Source of the DNA: Mycolicibacterium arabiense
GTDB lineage: Bacteria > Actinomycetota > Actinomycetes > Mycobacteriales > Mycobacteriaceae
DNA length: 64,000 bases
Reading direction: 5' to 3'
Assembly (NCBI RefSeq): GCF_010731815.2
Contig: NZ_AP022592.1
Span: 248,001 to 312,000, forward strand
Part shown: positions 52,705 to 61,233 of the stretch, piece after piece
Numbering within the stretch: the first letter of the stretch is position 1
How the letters are laid out: the number at the start of each line of letters is the position of its first letter
The notes under the pieces: generated by a model
The model's database searches: none
What the model saw: only the letters and a program-made list of their open reading frames with translations
Told to the model about the DNA's origin: nothing
Made by a program: the position numbers and the translations under genes

Positions 52705-54075
52705 CTACACCTTTTTCGATCGCGAACCGGGGCGACGCCGCCTGCCGGCCGTCGGCGCGAGGGCTGCGACGTAGTCGACGGTCGCGCCGACCGCCGTGCG
52801 GAACGGATCACCGGACCCGGCCACGTGGGTCACCATGGTGCCACCCTGGTGCGCGGCGACCAGCGCGACCGCGAGACGGCGGGGGTCGGCCTCGGACACC
52901 AGATCGCCGCGCTCACGCATGACCGACAGGCCGTCCTCGAAGACCGCCAGCCAGCGGTCGTACCCGGCGGCCAGAACATTCAGGGTCGCATCGTCGGCTT
53001 CGAGCAGCTCGCCGGTCAGCGATCCGTAGACGCACCCCCTGCTTGAATATTCCGGACCTGCTTGGGCCCGACACGAGTCCGCCCATGCACGCAGCGACCG
53101 GAGGCTGTCCAACCCGCCCAACTCGGGTTGACGGTGGAAGGCGATGACGAACTCGGTGCGCGCCGCGATGACGTGCCGGGTGAGATCCCGCCTGTCTGCG
53201 AAGTAGTGCGACATCTGCGACCCGCTCACACCGGCCACCGTGCGTACGTCATCGAGGCTGGTGCCTGCGACCCCGCGTTCGAACATCAATTCCGCGGCTC
53301 CCTCCACGATGCGGGCACGGGTGGCAAGACCCTTCTCGGTGAACCGGGGCCCGCCATCGGCGACGACGACCGTGCCGGCGCCTCGCCTCCGCCGAGTCCG
53401 GCGGAGCGGACGAGGGGTGCGTTCGGCGGCATCGGTGGCGAACAGGCGCAGATAGTCGACCACGAAGCGAGTGACGTCGGCCAGGGGCCAATCGTCACGA
53501 AAGGCGTTGGCGAGCACTCCGGCGCCCTGGTGAAGGCTGACCACCGTCCAGGCGAGTTGTCGCGGTTCTGCCGACTTGACGATCACGCCGCGGCTCTTCA
53601 TCCTCGCGAACGAATCCTCCAAGAGGGTGACCCAGCGCAGGTATCCACTGGCAAAGATCTCACGGGTGGCCTCGTCGTACCTGGCCAGCTGGCCGACGAG
53701 TACGTGATAGGTAGCAGTACCCCGGTGACCGATCCTGCGCAGATGCCGAACGTTGAGATCGCTCCAGCGCTCCCACTCCTCGAAGGTGTCGAGACCGCCC
53801 AGCTGTGGCTGCCGATGAAAATCCAGCACGCGCTCGATTCGTCGTTCCACCACAGCTCGAACCAGCTCCTGCCGATCCGCGAAGTAGTGCGACATCTGCG
53901 ACCCGCTCACCGAGGCCTCCGCACGCACTCTGTCCACGCTGAATCCCATCAGACCTTCCGCAAGCAGGACAGCGGCCGCCGAATGCAGAATCCGCTCTCG
54001 CGTGGCGAGCCCCTTGGCGGTGAAGACTCGAGATTCAGACGCCTCCGCCGTCACCGTTTGCGCAAAGTTTGGCAT
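52705..54075 (-). CDS. double TetR-family regulator, second copy
   Basis: Like the gene at 47818, this encodes two fused TetR proteins. HTH 1: LATRERILHSAAAVLLAEG then VSGSQMSHYFADRQELVRA. HTH 2: LATRARIVEGAAELMFERG then VSGSQMSHYFADRRDLTRH. Both halves have ligand-binding domains with a HQGAG/AHQGG motif; the first half includes HLRRIGHRGTATYHVLVGQL, closely similar to the paralogue. The start is uncertain: ATG 54075 (MPNFAQTV) is chosen, but in-frame starts at 54171 and 54342 are open upstream. It lies directly upstream of the DUF427 operon, same strand, with the operators in between. Confidence 0.88.
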   Translation of the reverse strand: MPNFAQTVTAEASESRVFTAKGLATRERILHSAAAVLLAEGLMGFSVDRVRAEASVSGSQMSHYFADRQELVRAVVERRIERVLDFHRQPQLGGLDTFEEWERWSDLNVRHLRRIGHRGTATYHVLVGQLARYDEATREIFASGYLRWVTLLEDSFARMKSRGVIVKSAEPRQLAWTVVSLHQGAGVLANAFRDDWPLADVTRFVVDYLRLFATDAAERTPRPLRRTRRRRGAGTVVVADGGPRFTEKGLATRARIVEGAAELMFERGVAGTSLDDVRTVAGVSGSQMSHYFADRRDLTRHVIAARTEFVIAFHRQPELGGLDSLRSLRAWADSCRAQAGPEYSSRGCVYGSLTGELLEADDATLNVLAAGYDRWLAVFEDGLSVMRERGDLVSEADPRRLAVALVAAHQGGTMVTHVAGSGDPFRTAVGATVDYVAALAPTAGRRRRPGSRSKKV

Positions 54076-54557
54076 GTGTGCAAAAGATACCCCGCTGGCG
54101 TGTTCTTGGGGCGAGAATCCCATTTCGAAGTGCGAATCAGATGAGAGGAGCTCGACAAGCGCCGGGTTCATCGCATGGACCTCGAACCGAAATCCACGAA
54201 GAGGGGTTCTTCGCTCACGGAACCATCCCGTGTTCCATGCACCCTCGGGGTTCGGTGAGCGGGTCGGTTGGCAGGCGTCGGTTTGATCGTGGTATCCGGC
54301 TTCGGCCTTCGGCGACTCCCCCAGTGGACGCTTCGAGGGCACCGTGAGACTCGAGCCTGGAACGTCCGCGCGACGATCAGAACACCGTGCTCGGTGAGCA
54401 CGCGGCAGATCGGGGCGACCCCGAAGCGATCACCTGTTCTCGACAAATGAACGCGCACCTTCACCGGTCAGCGCCGGTAGCGCGGGAGCTCTCCCGCATA
54501 AACAAAAGCACGTTGCTGCGAGGCTGATTTCGACGTGGCTTCCCGTCGTCGTGCCCA
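54076..54557. other. intergenic region holding an IS3-type transposase remnant
   Basis: Between the double TetR start and the Ddn-like gene. Apart from the transposase remnant (54340-54464), nothing recognisable is seen. A TTTGCGCAAA palindrome lies at 54057-54066, inside the start of the TetR frame, and TTTGGCATGTGTGCAAA follows it; either could be an autoregulatory site. Confidence 0.4.
54340..54464 (-). pseudogene. IS3-family transposase remnant (orfB fragment)
   Basis: Minus-strand translation reads DRFGVAPICRVLTEHGVLIV, which matches the start of IS3-group OrfB transposases (DRFGVEPICRVLTEHG followed by an 'iapsTYY' motif, here VARTF). No downstream catalytic DDE part is present and no ends were seen. 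It is a decayed fragment. Confidence 0.6.
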
Positions 54558-55049
54558 TTAGTCGGCCGGTTCGAGCACAAACACGGGGATCTGCCGCGCC
54601 GCCTTCTCCGCGTAATCCTCATATGGTCCGAAGGCTTGCACGGCTCGACCCCACCAAAGGCTTCGCTCCTCACCAACGATCTCGCGAGCCATGAAGTTGC
54701 CGATCGTCATCCCATCCTGCAGCTGCACAGCAGGATTAGCCTTGAAGTTGTGATACCACGCCGGCGGCGTTGCATATCCGCCCTTCGATGCGACGGCCGC
54801 ATAATGACCGTTGTGTTCGACTCGCATCAGCGGAATACGTCTGGGCTGGCCAGTCTTCGCGCCCCGGACGGTCACGACGATGACTTGCTTTTCCTCCCCG
54901 TCGACAGTCAAAGCCAAGCTGTCCGTCGTCCCCGAACAATTCAACTTCTCGAGCTCCTGGTTTTGAGCGTAGATCCAGCCTTCGTCGGGCAACACCGTCA
55001 GGTCTACGCCGGCTGGCGATGCTTTCGACTGCGCTCCAGTCTCTTTCAC
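54558..55049 (-). CDS. deazaflavin (F420)-dependent nitroreductase/quinone reductase family protein (163 aa)
   Basis: Split-barrel Ddn-like family, F420H2-dependent reductases common in mycobacteria. It contains VIVVTVRGAKTGQPRRIPL (F420-binding region with GxKTGxxR) and the late TPPAWYHNFKANPAVQLQD, both typical. GTG 55049 is the only reasonable start, though no ribosome site is evident. It is alone, followed by an IS3 remnant. Confidence 0.88.
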   Translation of the reverse strand: MKETGAQSKASPAGVDLTVLPDEGWIYAQNQELEKLNCSGTTDSLALTVDGEEKQVIVVTVRGAKTGQPRRIPLMRVEHNGHYAAVASKGGYATPPAWYHNFKANPAVQLQDGMTIGNFMAREIVGEERSLWWGRAVQAFGPYEDYAEKAARQIPVFVLEPAD

Positions 55050-55353
55050 GAAGAAGAGGATATGGACGCATCATCACGTGGTCGAGGGATAGCGCCCGGG
55101 GTTTCGATGTGAGAAACGTGAAGGCTTGTCGATCTAGATGTTTTCAGGCGACCTCCATTCCGGTTGATTCAGCCGGCTCGGGTGGTTGCCCTACGGGGTG
55201 ATGTCGGTGGAGTGTTTGAGAGGTTTGCCTTTGCGGAAGATTGCCCGGCGCCAGATCGCCCCAGGGACGGTGCGCCCGCTTTCACTCCGATCGACTAAGG
55301 CTCATCCGTAAGTTCCGATCATTCGCCCAGACGGCTGGAGGGTGCCGTATATT

Positions 55354-55369
55354 TGGGTCGTATCACCCA
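55354..55369. promoter_or_regulatory. TGGG-N8-CCCA palindrome upstream of SDR gene
   Basis: TGGGTCGTATCACCCA, 68 bp before the SDR start. It matches the spacing and arms of sites at 45749, 52599, 52621 and 61150. Unlike at 45740, no clear -35/-10 pair brackets it. Confidence 0.5.
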
Positions 55370-55371
55370 GT

Positions 55372-55399
55372 GACTGACTCAATCATCTGCGAGTCAGTC
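55372..55399. promoter_or_regulatory. second inverted repeat upstream of SDR gene
   Basis: GACTGACTC, 10-bp spacer, GAGTCAGTC: perfect 9-bp arms, starting 3 bp after the previous palindrome and ending 37 bp before the SDR start. Typical size for a TetR-type or other dimeric repressor site. Confidence 0.5.
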
Positions 55400-55436
55400 C
55401 GATCAAGTAGAGACCGCTACATCCGAGGAGCCTCCA

Positions 55437-56159
55437 TTGGGAACTGAGAATTCACTGCATGGCAACAGAGTCCTCGTCGTGGGACGCCCGAGCGGTATCG
55501 CCCGAGCTGTCGCCTTGCTCGCGCGCTCCGAGGGAGCCGAGGTGATCGTCGCCGGCCGCAACAAGGCCGCCCTCGAGCAGGCGTACGACGACCCTGGTAT
55601 CACTGCCGACGTCGTGGACGTCAGCGATGACGAGTCGATTGCCGAGCTGGCGAGGCGGGTCGGAAGCCTCGACCACGTCGTATCGACGGTGTCGGCCCGC
55701 GCCCGTGGCACTCTCGCCGCTCTGGAACGGGCGAGTCTCGCACAATCCCTGGACACCAAGGTGCTGGGTCCGCTCATGCTCGCTAAAGCACTTGCACCTC
55801 GGATGAATTTGGGCGGCTCCCTGGTTCTGTTCTCGGGTGTCAACGCCTTCAAGGTCAACGTCGGATATCTCGGCGTGGCCATCACGAACGGTGCTGTGGA
55901 CTACCTCACCCGCTCACTGGCGGTGGAACTGGCCCCCCTTCGCGTCAACGCGGTCTCGCCCGGTGTGATCGACACGGGAGCGTGGGACGCCCTGGGCGAG
56001 GAGGGCAAGCAGGAGTTCTTCGCCCACACCGGCTCCACCAATCCGGCCGGCCGGATCGGAACGGTCGACGACGTCGCGCACGCCGTGCTCTTCGCCATGA
56101 CCAACAGCTTCATGACGGGCATGACGTTGAAGGTCGACGGCGGCGAACCGCTGGTCTAG
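55437..56159 (+). CDS. SDR-family protein lacking the usual catalytic YxxxK (240 aa)
   Basis: Short-chain dehydrogenase/reductase fold. The start (LHGNRVLVVGRPSGIARAVA) matches the dinucleotide-binding motif TGxxxGIG but with G to A at the last glycine. LVLFSGVNAF supplies the Ser strand. The catalytic YxxxK is not found: the aligned segment reads GVAITNGAVDYLTRSLAVEL, with N in the place of K and V in the place of Y. The C-terminal part RVNAVSPGVIDTGAWD and MTGMTLKVDGGEPLV is conventional. TTG 55437 follows GAGGAG. It may be a non-catalytic or atypical member. Confidence 0.85.
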   Translation: MGTENSLHGNRVLVVGRPSGIARAVALLARSEGAEVIVAGRNKAALEQAYDDPGITADVVDVSDDESIAELARRVGSLDHVVSTVSARARGTLAALERASLAQSLDTKVLGPLMLAKALAPRMNLGGSLVLFSGVNAFKVNVGYLGVAITNGAVDYLTRSLAVELAPLRVNAVSPGVIDTGAWDALGEEGKQEFFAHTGSTNPAGRIGTVDDVAHAVLFAMTNSFMTGMTLKVDGGEPLV

Positions 56160-56279
56160 TTGGCAAGCCCTGCCCGGCTCCACCGGTTACGCGAGTGCGA
56201 TGAGCGCGTGTCCGAGCAGCATCCGCGCGAGTGCTGTGCGCTCCGACGATCGAGCAACGCCGCTCGACTCAGGTCGAGC
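56139..56279. repeat. direct repeat copy 1 (3' end of SDR gene and downstream)
   Basis: Sequence from the GGEPLV-stop end of the SDR gene through the hairpin start. It is repeated with a few changes at 58757-58892. The two copies bracket 2.5 kb that holds an SDR pseudogene, an O-methyltransferase and an IS3 remnant. Confidence 0.8.
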
Positions 56280-56290
56280 TGGCGGCGTTG
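56255..56290. terminator. hairpin after the SDR gene (interrupted copy)
   Basis: CAACGCCGCTCGAC-tcag-GTCGAGC, then a 4-nt bulge and GGCGTTG. In the copy at 58868 the same hairpin is perfect with 14-bp arms. The right arm here includes the end of the minus-strand SDR pseudogene, suggesting a join at ~56280. Confidence 0.5.
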
Positions 56291-57159
56291 CGGCGTCGAT
56301 CGGAGACGAGCATCTGCATCAGGAGCCGGCCCACCAGTCGATCCGGCACGAATCTGGCGATAATCGCCGCGGCGATTGCGTCACGGCCGACCAAGTAGCG
56401 TGTGCGGGGTCGCCGCACGGTCAACGCCGTGCCAATGATCTTCGCGACCGCACAGGGTTCCAAGCCGGTGTGCCGGACAATCCTGGTGGTGTGTGCGATC
56501 GCAGTCCTGAGCATTGCGCCGTAGCGCAACGCAACTTCCGGCGACCCATCACGGTAGACCTGCTCGAAGTCTGGGTGGTCTTGTACATCAGCGGCGTCTT
56601 GATGCCCCCTGGCTCGACCGTCACGACGCCGATTCCCTGCTGGTGCAGCTCACGCCGCAGGACGCCGTTCATCCCCTCCAATGCGAATTTCGACGTCACG
56701 TAGAGGCCGGTCATCGGTGTGGCGAGTAACCCCGAGATCGAGCCGACGTTGACGATGCGACCACGGCCCGCTCGCAATTCGCCAATGAACGCCTGCGTCA
56801 CCGCCAATTTGACCGACCACGTTCACATCGAGCTGTTGGCGGACGTCCTGCGCCGACACGTACTCCAGCGGCCTGCTACGGGTGATTCCCGCGTTGTTCA
56901 CCAGCCCGACCAACGGCTGATCGCCTACCTGGACGCTGGCTGCTTCGATCTGTTCTGGATCGGTGACGTCAAGACGCATCGTGGTGAGCCCACGCCCACG
57001 CAGGCGCTCGGCATCCTCCTCGCGGCGCACGCCCGCGAAGACCGCGAAGCCCAGATCATGCAAGTGCAAGGCTGTTGCTTCCCCAATCCGGGTGGAGGCA
57101 CCCGTGATTACAACTCGCCCGCGCTTGCCGTTCGTCATAACGAGGTTAAGGAGCCGCAT
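56269..57159 (-). pseudogene. SDR-family oxidoreductase, broken by two frameshifts
   Basis: A classical SDR read across three frames. Frame 1 (from ~57159) has RVVITGASTRIGEATALHLH and LVGLVNNAGITRSRP. Frame 2 (~56810-56590) has GRIVNVGSISGLLATPMTG and the intact catalytic LYVTSKFALEGM. Frame 3 (to 56269) has LRYGAMLRTAIAHTTRIVRH to the C-terminus. The first shift at ~56807-56812 looks like one extra A in an A run; the second at ~56572 lacks one base. The two cancel overall. Real pseudogene or sequencing errors; the start (ATG 57159, ATG 57138 or TTG 57165) is uncertain. Confidence 0.75.
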
Positions 57160-57295
57160 CCCCAAAAAGGTTCACGCGCTTGGGGTTACTGTGATCGAGC
57201 ACTCTCGGTGCGGGGTTGGTAGCGTGTAGGACGCGGCCGCGCATAGTGGTATCTCGAAACAAGCTTTCCCCCAACGAGTTCGGAGAATAGATATC

Positions 57296-58333
57296 TTGAG
57301 TGAGCATCGCTTCGCTTCGGCCGACAGTGTTGACGCGCATGGCCAGATGAGGTCGATGATGTTCGGTCACATGGTCAGCCAGACGGTTCGGGCCGCGGCT
57401 GACCTATCCCTGGCTGATCACCTCGACACGGCGAGGCTCACGGCAAGAGAGGTTGCCGATCGGGAGAACAGCGCACCGCAAACCACGTTTCGTTTGATGC
57501 GCGCGTGTGTCGCGCTGGGTCTGCTCACAGCTGACGCCGATGGCCGGTTCGCGAGCACCCCGCTGTTGGCCACATTGAAGACGGATGAGCCGGACTCGAT
57601 GAGGGGCCTGGCTTTGGCGACCACGCTGCCTGCTCAATGGCTTCCCTGGAGTGAATTCATCACTTCGGTCCGCACGGGTAAGAATCAGGCTGGCGCCGCT
57701 CTGGGCATGGACTTCTTCGAATACCTGGAGCAGCACCCGGATCAGGCACGCGATTTCTCCGCCGGATTAAGTAGCACAACGGCCCTGTGGGCAGCGGATG
57801 CCGCCAGGGCTATCGATACGACTAACACGGAGTTGGCGGTCGACGTCGGCGGTGCCACTGGCTCGTTGTTGTCGCTGTTGCAGGACGCGAACCCGACGTT
57901 GCGCGGAATCGTCTTCGACCGGCCGAACATCATCACAGACGCCGCGGCAGAGATAGCCCGCAGGGGTTTGAGTGAACGCACCGAAGTGATCGGTGGCGAC
58001 TTCTTCGAATCGGTACCGCCGGCTGACTTATACCTGTTGAAGTTCATCCTGCACGACTGGGATGACGACTCATGCGTCACGATTCTCAACAGGTGCCGAG
58101 AAGCAATGGCTCCCGGCGGCAGGATCGCGATCGTGGAGATGGTCGTGGGTGAGGTCACCGACCCGGGCCTGGGCGCCGTGATCGACATGAACATGCTGGC
58201 GGCAACGACAGGCCAGGAACGTTCACTCGACGAGTACGACGCACTGCTAGCCGCGGCGGGCCTCAGTCGTATCGCCCTACACGTCACGCAATCGCCGCAA
58301 AGCGTGATCGAAGCAGCCGCCGCCTCGCGTTGA
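57296..58333 (+). CDS. SAM-dependent O-methyltransferase, dimerisation type (345 aa)
   Basis: Paralogue of the gene at 40485. N-terminal dimerisation part HMVSQTVRAAADLSLADHL, SAM site VDVGGATGSLLSLL, then GIVFDRPNIITD and LYLLKFILHDWDDDSC, with the probable catalytic His. TTG 57296 (MSEHRFASADS) is chosen because CGGAGAA lies upstream at suitable distance. It lies within the 2.5-kb segment flanked by the direct repeat and so may have arrived with it. Substrate unknown. Confidence 0.9.
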   Translation: MSEHRFASADSVDAHGQMRSMMFGHMVSQTVRAAADLSLADHLDTARLTAREVADRENSAPQTTFRLMRACVALGLLTADADGRFASTPLLATLKTDEPDSMRGLALATTLPAQWLPWSEFITSVRTGKNQAGAALGMDFFEYLEQHPDQARDFSAGLSSTTALWAADAARAIDTTNTELAVDVGGATGSLLSLLQDANPTLRGIVFDRPNIITDAAAEIARRGLSERTEVIGGDFFESVPPADLYLLKFILHDWDDDSCVTILNRCREAMAPGGRIAIVEMVVGEVTDPGLGAVIDMNMLAATTGQERSLDEYDALLAAAGLSRIALHVTQSPQSVIEAAAASR

Positions 58334-58399
58334 TGACCAGCGCGGATGGTGGGTCCCCAGTAGTGAATCCACCCGGTCATGGAGTCGGGTTGGTGTGAT

Positions 58400-58740
58400 C
58401 CGTTCTCAGTTGATGCTGCAGGCCACCGGGGTGTGGGTGCAGCTTCATGCGGCGGCGTACTCGGCCGGCGTAACACCGGATTCAGCAGCGACTCGCGGGT
58501 GTGCTCGTCGAGGCGGTCTCGACGGCGCAGCCGTCGACGGTGGAATTGAACTGGAAGTCGGTCGCCCACAACACCTTCGACGCATCGGCCATCACCGACG
58601 GCACCCAGGACACCCCGGCCCGCTTACGCGGCGACACGACCCTCACCCGTAGACCCTCTTCACGCCACAACCGGCGTATCGCTCGGGGTCCGCCCGTCGG
58701 GCAGACGACGGTAAGTGGAGCGGGCGAGCCCAACAGCTCT
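58400..58740 (-). pseudogene. IS3-family transposase remnant
   Basis: Minus-strand translation reads RAIRRLWREEGLRVRVVSPR then KRAGVS and VLWATDFQFNSTVDG, as in the central DDE part of IS3-group OrfB (…YRLWREEGL.V, then a WA.DFQFD..VDG motif). It continues in another frame with DEHTRESLLNPVLRR. Frame breaks and lack of the remaining catalytic residues show it is dead. It may have mediated the rearrangement nearby. Confidence 0.7.
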
Positions 58741-58756
58741 GCAGGCCAACCGTTCC

Positions 58757-58892
58757 GGCGGCGGCGAACCGCTGGTCTAGTCGGCAGGCCCTGCCCACCG
58801 GTCACGCGAGTGCGACGCGCGGGTCCGAGCAGCATCCGCGCGAGTGCTGTGTGCTCCGACGACAGAACAACGTCGCTCGACTCAGGTCGAGC
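58757..58892. repeat. direct repeat copy 2 (duplicate of 56139-56279)
   Basis: Contains the coding end GGEPLV-stop of the SDR gene with no SDR gene attached, and follows the IS3 remnant directly. A few substitutions and short indels separate it from copy 1. Probably the ancestral position of the SDR 3' end or a duplicated junction. Confidence 0.8.
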
Positions 58893-58899
58893 GACGTTG
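58868..58899. terminator. perfect hairpin between IS remnant and porin gene
   Basis: CAACGTCGCTCGAC-tcag-GTCGAGCGACGTTG, 14-bp arms, 4-nt loop, followed by CTCT. It lies 31 bp after the stop of the minus-strand GjpA-like gene and probably terminates it (and formerly the SDR gene). Confidence 0.7.
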
Positions 58900-58929
58900 C
58901 TCTATCGGCCTCACCGGCAAGCGGTCTCG

Positions 58930-60642
58930 CTACTCGTCGCCCTTCGATTGTGCGCTCGTAGCCGAGTTGTCGTTACCGGCCTTCGCCGAATCCCGCCCGG
59001 CCGACCGGGGGTGGCTGGGCGCGCCCTCGCCCGTACCGGTGGTCGCGTGACTGCCGGATTGCGCCTTCTCGCCGCCCTCCGTCTTCCCGCCGTGGCCCGG
59101 CTTCACACCGGTCCCCGCTTTCGTGTCGGTGCCGGCGTGGTCGGCCGTACCCGCGCTGCCGGCACCCGACTTGACGCTCGAGTCCGAAGCGCTGCCACTG
59201 GCGGGCTTGGTGTCGGTACCCGTCTGATCTGTTGCACCGGACTGGTCGCTCGGCTCGGCCTTCGTGCCGGGGCGGGTCTGCTCGTCGTCACCCGGCTTGG
59301 CGTCGGTCGGGCCGCTCGTCGATTCGGAGCTCGACGGACCCGCATCGGCGGCGTTGGGTGCATCTGCGGCGGGGGTGGTGGGGAGCGCGGCAGCCTGCTC
59401 CGATCCGCCGGCTGCGGTGCCGGTCGGCCCGGACGACGTCGGGTGCGTGTCGACGCTCGGCGGTGCATCACCCACGCTGCCGTCACGGGATGAGAGCGTC
59501 ACCGTAATCGGGTTGGTCGAGGGCAGCTCGTTGACCGAGGTGGACGGCAACTCCCTACCCGACAGTTGTGTCAAGGCCTCGATCTTCGCGACAGCGGGTG
59601 GCTTCAGCGCGTCGGCGATCAGTTTCTGCAGGCTCTGTAGAGCGGGCACCGCGCCGGCCAGTGTCGCGACAATCTGACCTCCGTCCACCGCCAGCGAGAA
59701 TGGCGTCAGCAATCCGCCTGCGAACAACGGAATCGACTGTCCGAGACCGGTGTCGATGACACTCGACAGGTCAGGACCGTACCCTCCGTTCAGCAGGCCG
59801 TCGACCACGACGCCGGGTGCCGCCACGATGGCATTCAGGACACCCTCCGGCGAACCGGCTTGGGCGGCGTCGATGATGTGTTGCGTTGCGGCTGCGCCCG
59901 CGGCGATCGTGGTGATGACGGGTCCGATTAGTCCGCCCAAGGCGACTGCCAGATTGGATGGGGCCAACCCGGAGTAACCCTGGTTGAGCACCTTGAGGAC
60001 GTTGACGACGTTCTGCAGGGGGTTCGCCGCAATGGTCGCGAGCGGCCCGAGTTGGTCGATCGCGGTGACCAGGGTCTGCAGCGGATTCGCAACCCCTTCG
60101 ATGGCCGAACCCAGCAGCCCGGTCAGCGGATAGATCGCGGCGAACCCTGTAAGCAGTAGGTTGTTCACGGCGGATTCGACATCGATGTCTCCGACTCCAC
60201 TGGCCGCGTTCTGGAATACGGACACCGGCGATCCCACGCCGGCGCCGAGCCGGTCGAGTGCTCCCAGAGCCGCGGTGAACGGCGAGTCCGTCGGCACGCC
60301 AGCAGATATCGACGCCGACTGGGCCGCGGCGCCGTGCGCGAGGCGCGTCGAGATCAGCTTGAGGATGTCCTGTAGCGCGGCGATCTGGTTGTTCCGCACC
60401 GCTGTGAGGATGGGAGCCGGCCCGTTCGCAGCCGCCCTCTGTAGAACCTCCTGGAGATTCGCGGCCGTGTCATGGAAAAGTCGGGTGTAGACGTCGAGCG
60501 GCGCAACCGCGCTCGACAATTGGACGGATGCCTGTTCGATCGCGCTCTCCGCTGAAGGCACTCCGACGGGAGTGATGGCGATGACGCTCGCCGCAACGAG
60601 GGCGATGCCGGCGGTCGCATGTGGGCGGATGACAGCGAGCAT
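58930..60642 (-). CDS. gjpA: GjpA-like outer membrane porin (570 aa)
   Basis: Mycobacterial/Gordonia GjpA-type porin family, an envelope protein. The signal-like N-terminus MLAVIRPHATAGIALVAASV and VIAITPVGVPSAES is typical. The next ~370 residues are alanine-, leucine- and glycine-rich helices (for example TGLLGSAIEGVANPLQTLVT and GLAPSNLAVALGGLIGPVIT). The last ~190 residues are a low-complexity Ser/Thr/Gly/Asp-rich tail. ATG 60642 has AAGGATCC upstream; an earlier in-frame start is less likely. Pore function is by family name only. Confidence 0.8.
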   Translation of the reverse strand: MLAVIRPHATAGIALVAASVIAITPVGVPSAESAIEQASVQLSSAVAPLDVYTRLFHDTAANLQEVLQRAAANGPAPILTAVRNNQIAALQDILKLISTRLAHGAAAQSASISAGVPTDSPFTAALGALDRLGAGVGSPVSVFQNAASGVGDIDVESAVNNLLLTGFAAIYPLTGLLGSAIEGVANPLQTLVTAIDQLGPLATIAANPLQNVVNVLKVLNQGYSGLAPSNLAVALGGLIGPVITTIAAGAAATQHIIDAAQAGSPEGVLNAIVAAPGVVVDGLLNGGYGPDLSSVIDTGLGQSIPLFAGGLLTPFSLAVDGGQIVATLAGAVPALQSLQKLIADALKPPAVAKIEALTQLSGRELPSTSVNELPSTNPITVTLSSRDGSVGDAPPSVDTHPTSSGPTGTAAGGSEQAAALPTTPAADAPNAADAGPSSSESTSGPTDAKPGDDEQTRPGTKAEPSDQSGATDQTGTDTKPASGSASDSSVKSGAGSAGTADHAGTDTKAGTGVKPGHGGKTEGGEKAQSGSHATTGTGEGAPSHPRSAGRDSAKAGNDNSATSAQSKGDE

Positions 60643-61233
60643 TGACGGATCCTTCGACGAATGATGTGCCCAAGGGCAGGAGCGGAACTTACCGCGGCGT
60701 AACATACCGCGACTTCGTGCAAACGGAAGCCGCGAGATTCTCGGTGAAGACATCCCGATCAGTGGCAAACGCCAACGATTTAAGGGCATTTCATGGGATC
60801 CCGGTCCCCCATTCGTCTGACACCCTGGTGTTATTCGCCTTGAGAATTCGACCGGTCACCGTTGCTTATGGGCTACTCGCGTCACCAGCTTCCGGCTATT
60901 GCGCGAGCCTGTGATCGGAAAGCGTCGCGGCGTCGCCGCACGTCGCCGCCGTGAATGTGTCGAAGGCGTAGTGCTGGGTCCACCCGCAACTATTCGAATG
61001 GTCGACATGAGTGGATTCGATGGCCTGCAGCGGATGCAGCTGCACGTGCTCGATCACCCGTGGCCAACCGAATGGCCGCGGACGCACGCGTCTGAAAACG
61101 ATCAATCCGGATCCGCTACCCAGGCGGGAGGATCGGAACTCTGTTAAAGTGGGTTTGATAACCCAATACGCGGGTCGCGGACGTGAAGGATCGCGACGAG
61201 CCCGCCAATCGACAGAAGAAGGGAGATGCGCCC
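60643..61233. promoter_or_regulatory. divergent region between porin and lipoprotein genes
   Basis: About 590 bp between divergent starts, no gene recognised. It includes the TGGG-N8-CCCA palindrome at 61150-61165. Confidence 0.4.
61150..61165. promoter_or_regulatory. TGGG-N8-CCCA palindrome upstream of lipoprotein gene
   Basis: TGGGTTTGATAACCCA, a perfect palindrome of 6-bp arms (TGGGTT/AACCCA), 69 bp before the lipoprotein start. Confidence 0.5.

Larger units (their letters stand above)
55050..55436. promoter_or_regulatory. regulatory region upstream of the SDR gene
   Basis: 387 bp without a gene between divergent starts. It contains two palindromes near the SDR start (55354-55369 and 55372-55399), listed separately. 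Confidence 0.5.

Noticed and set aside
60899..61147. Plus-strand 82-codon frame before the lipoproteins
   Set aside because: No ribosome site or family match; overlaps the region expected to hold promoters.
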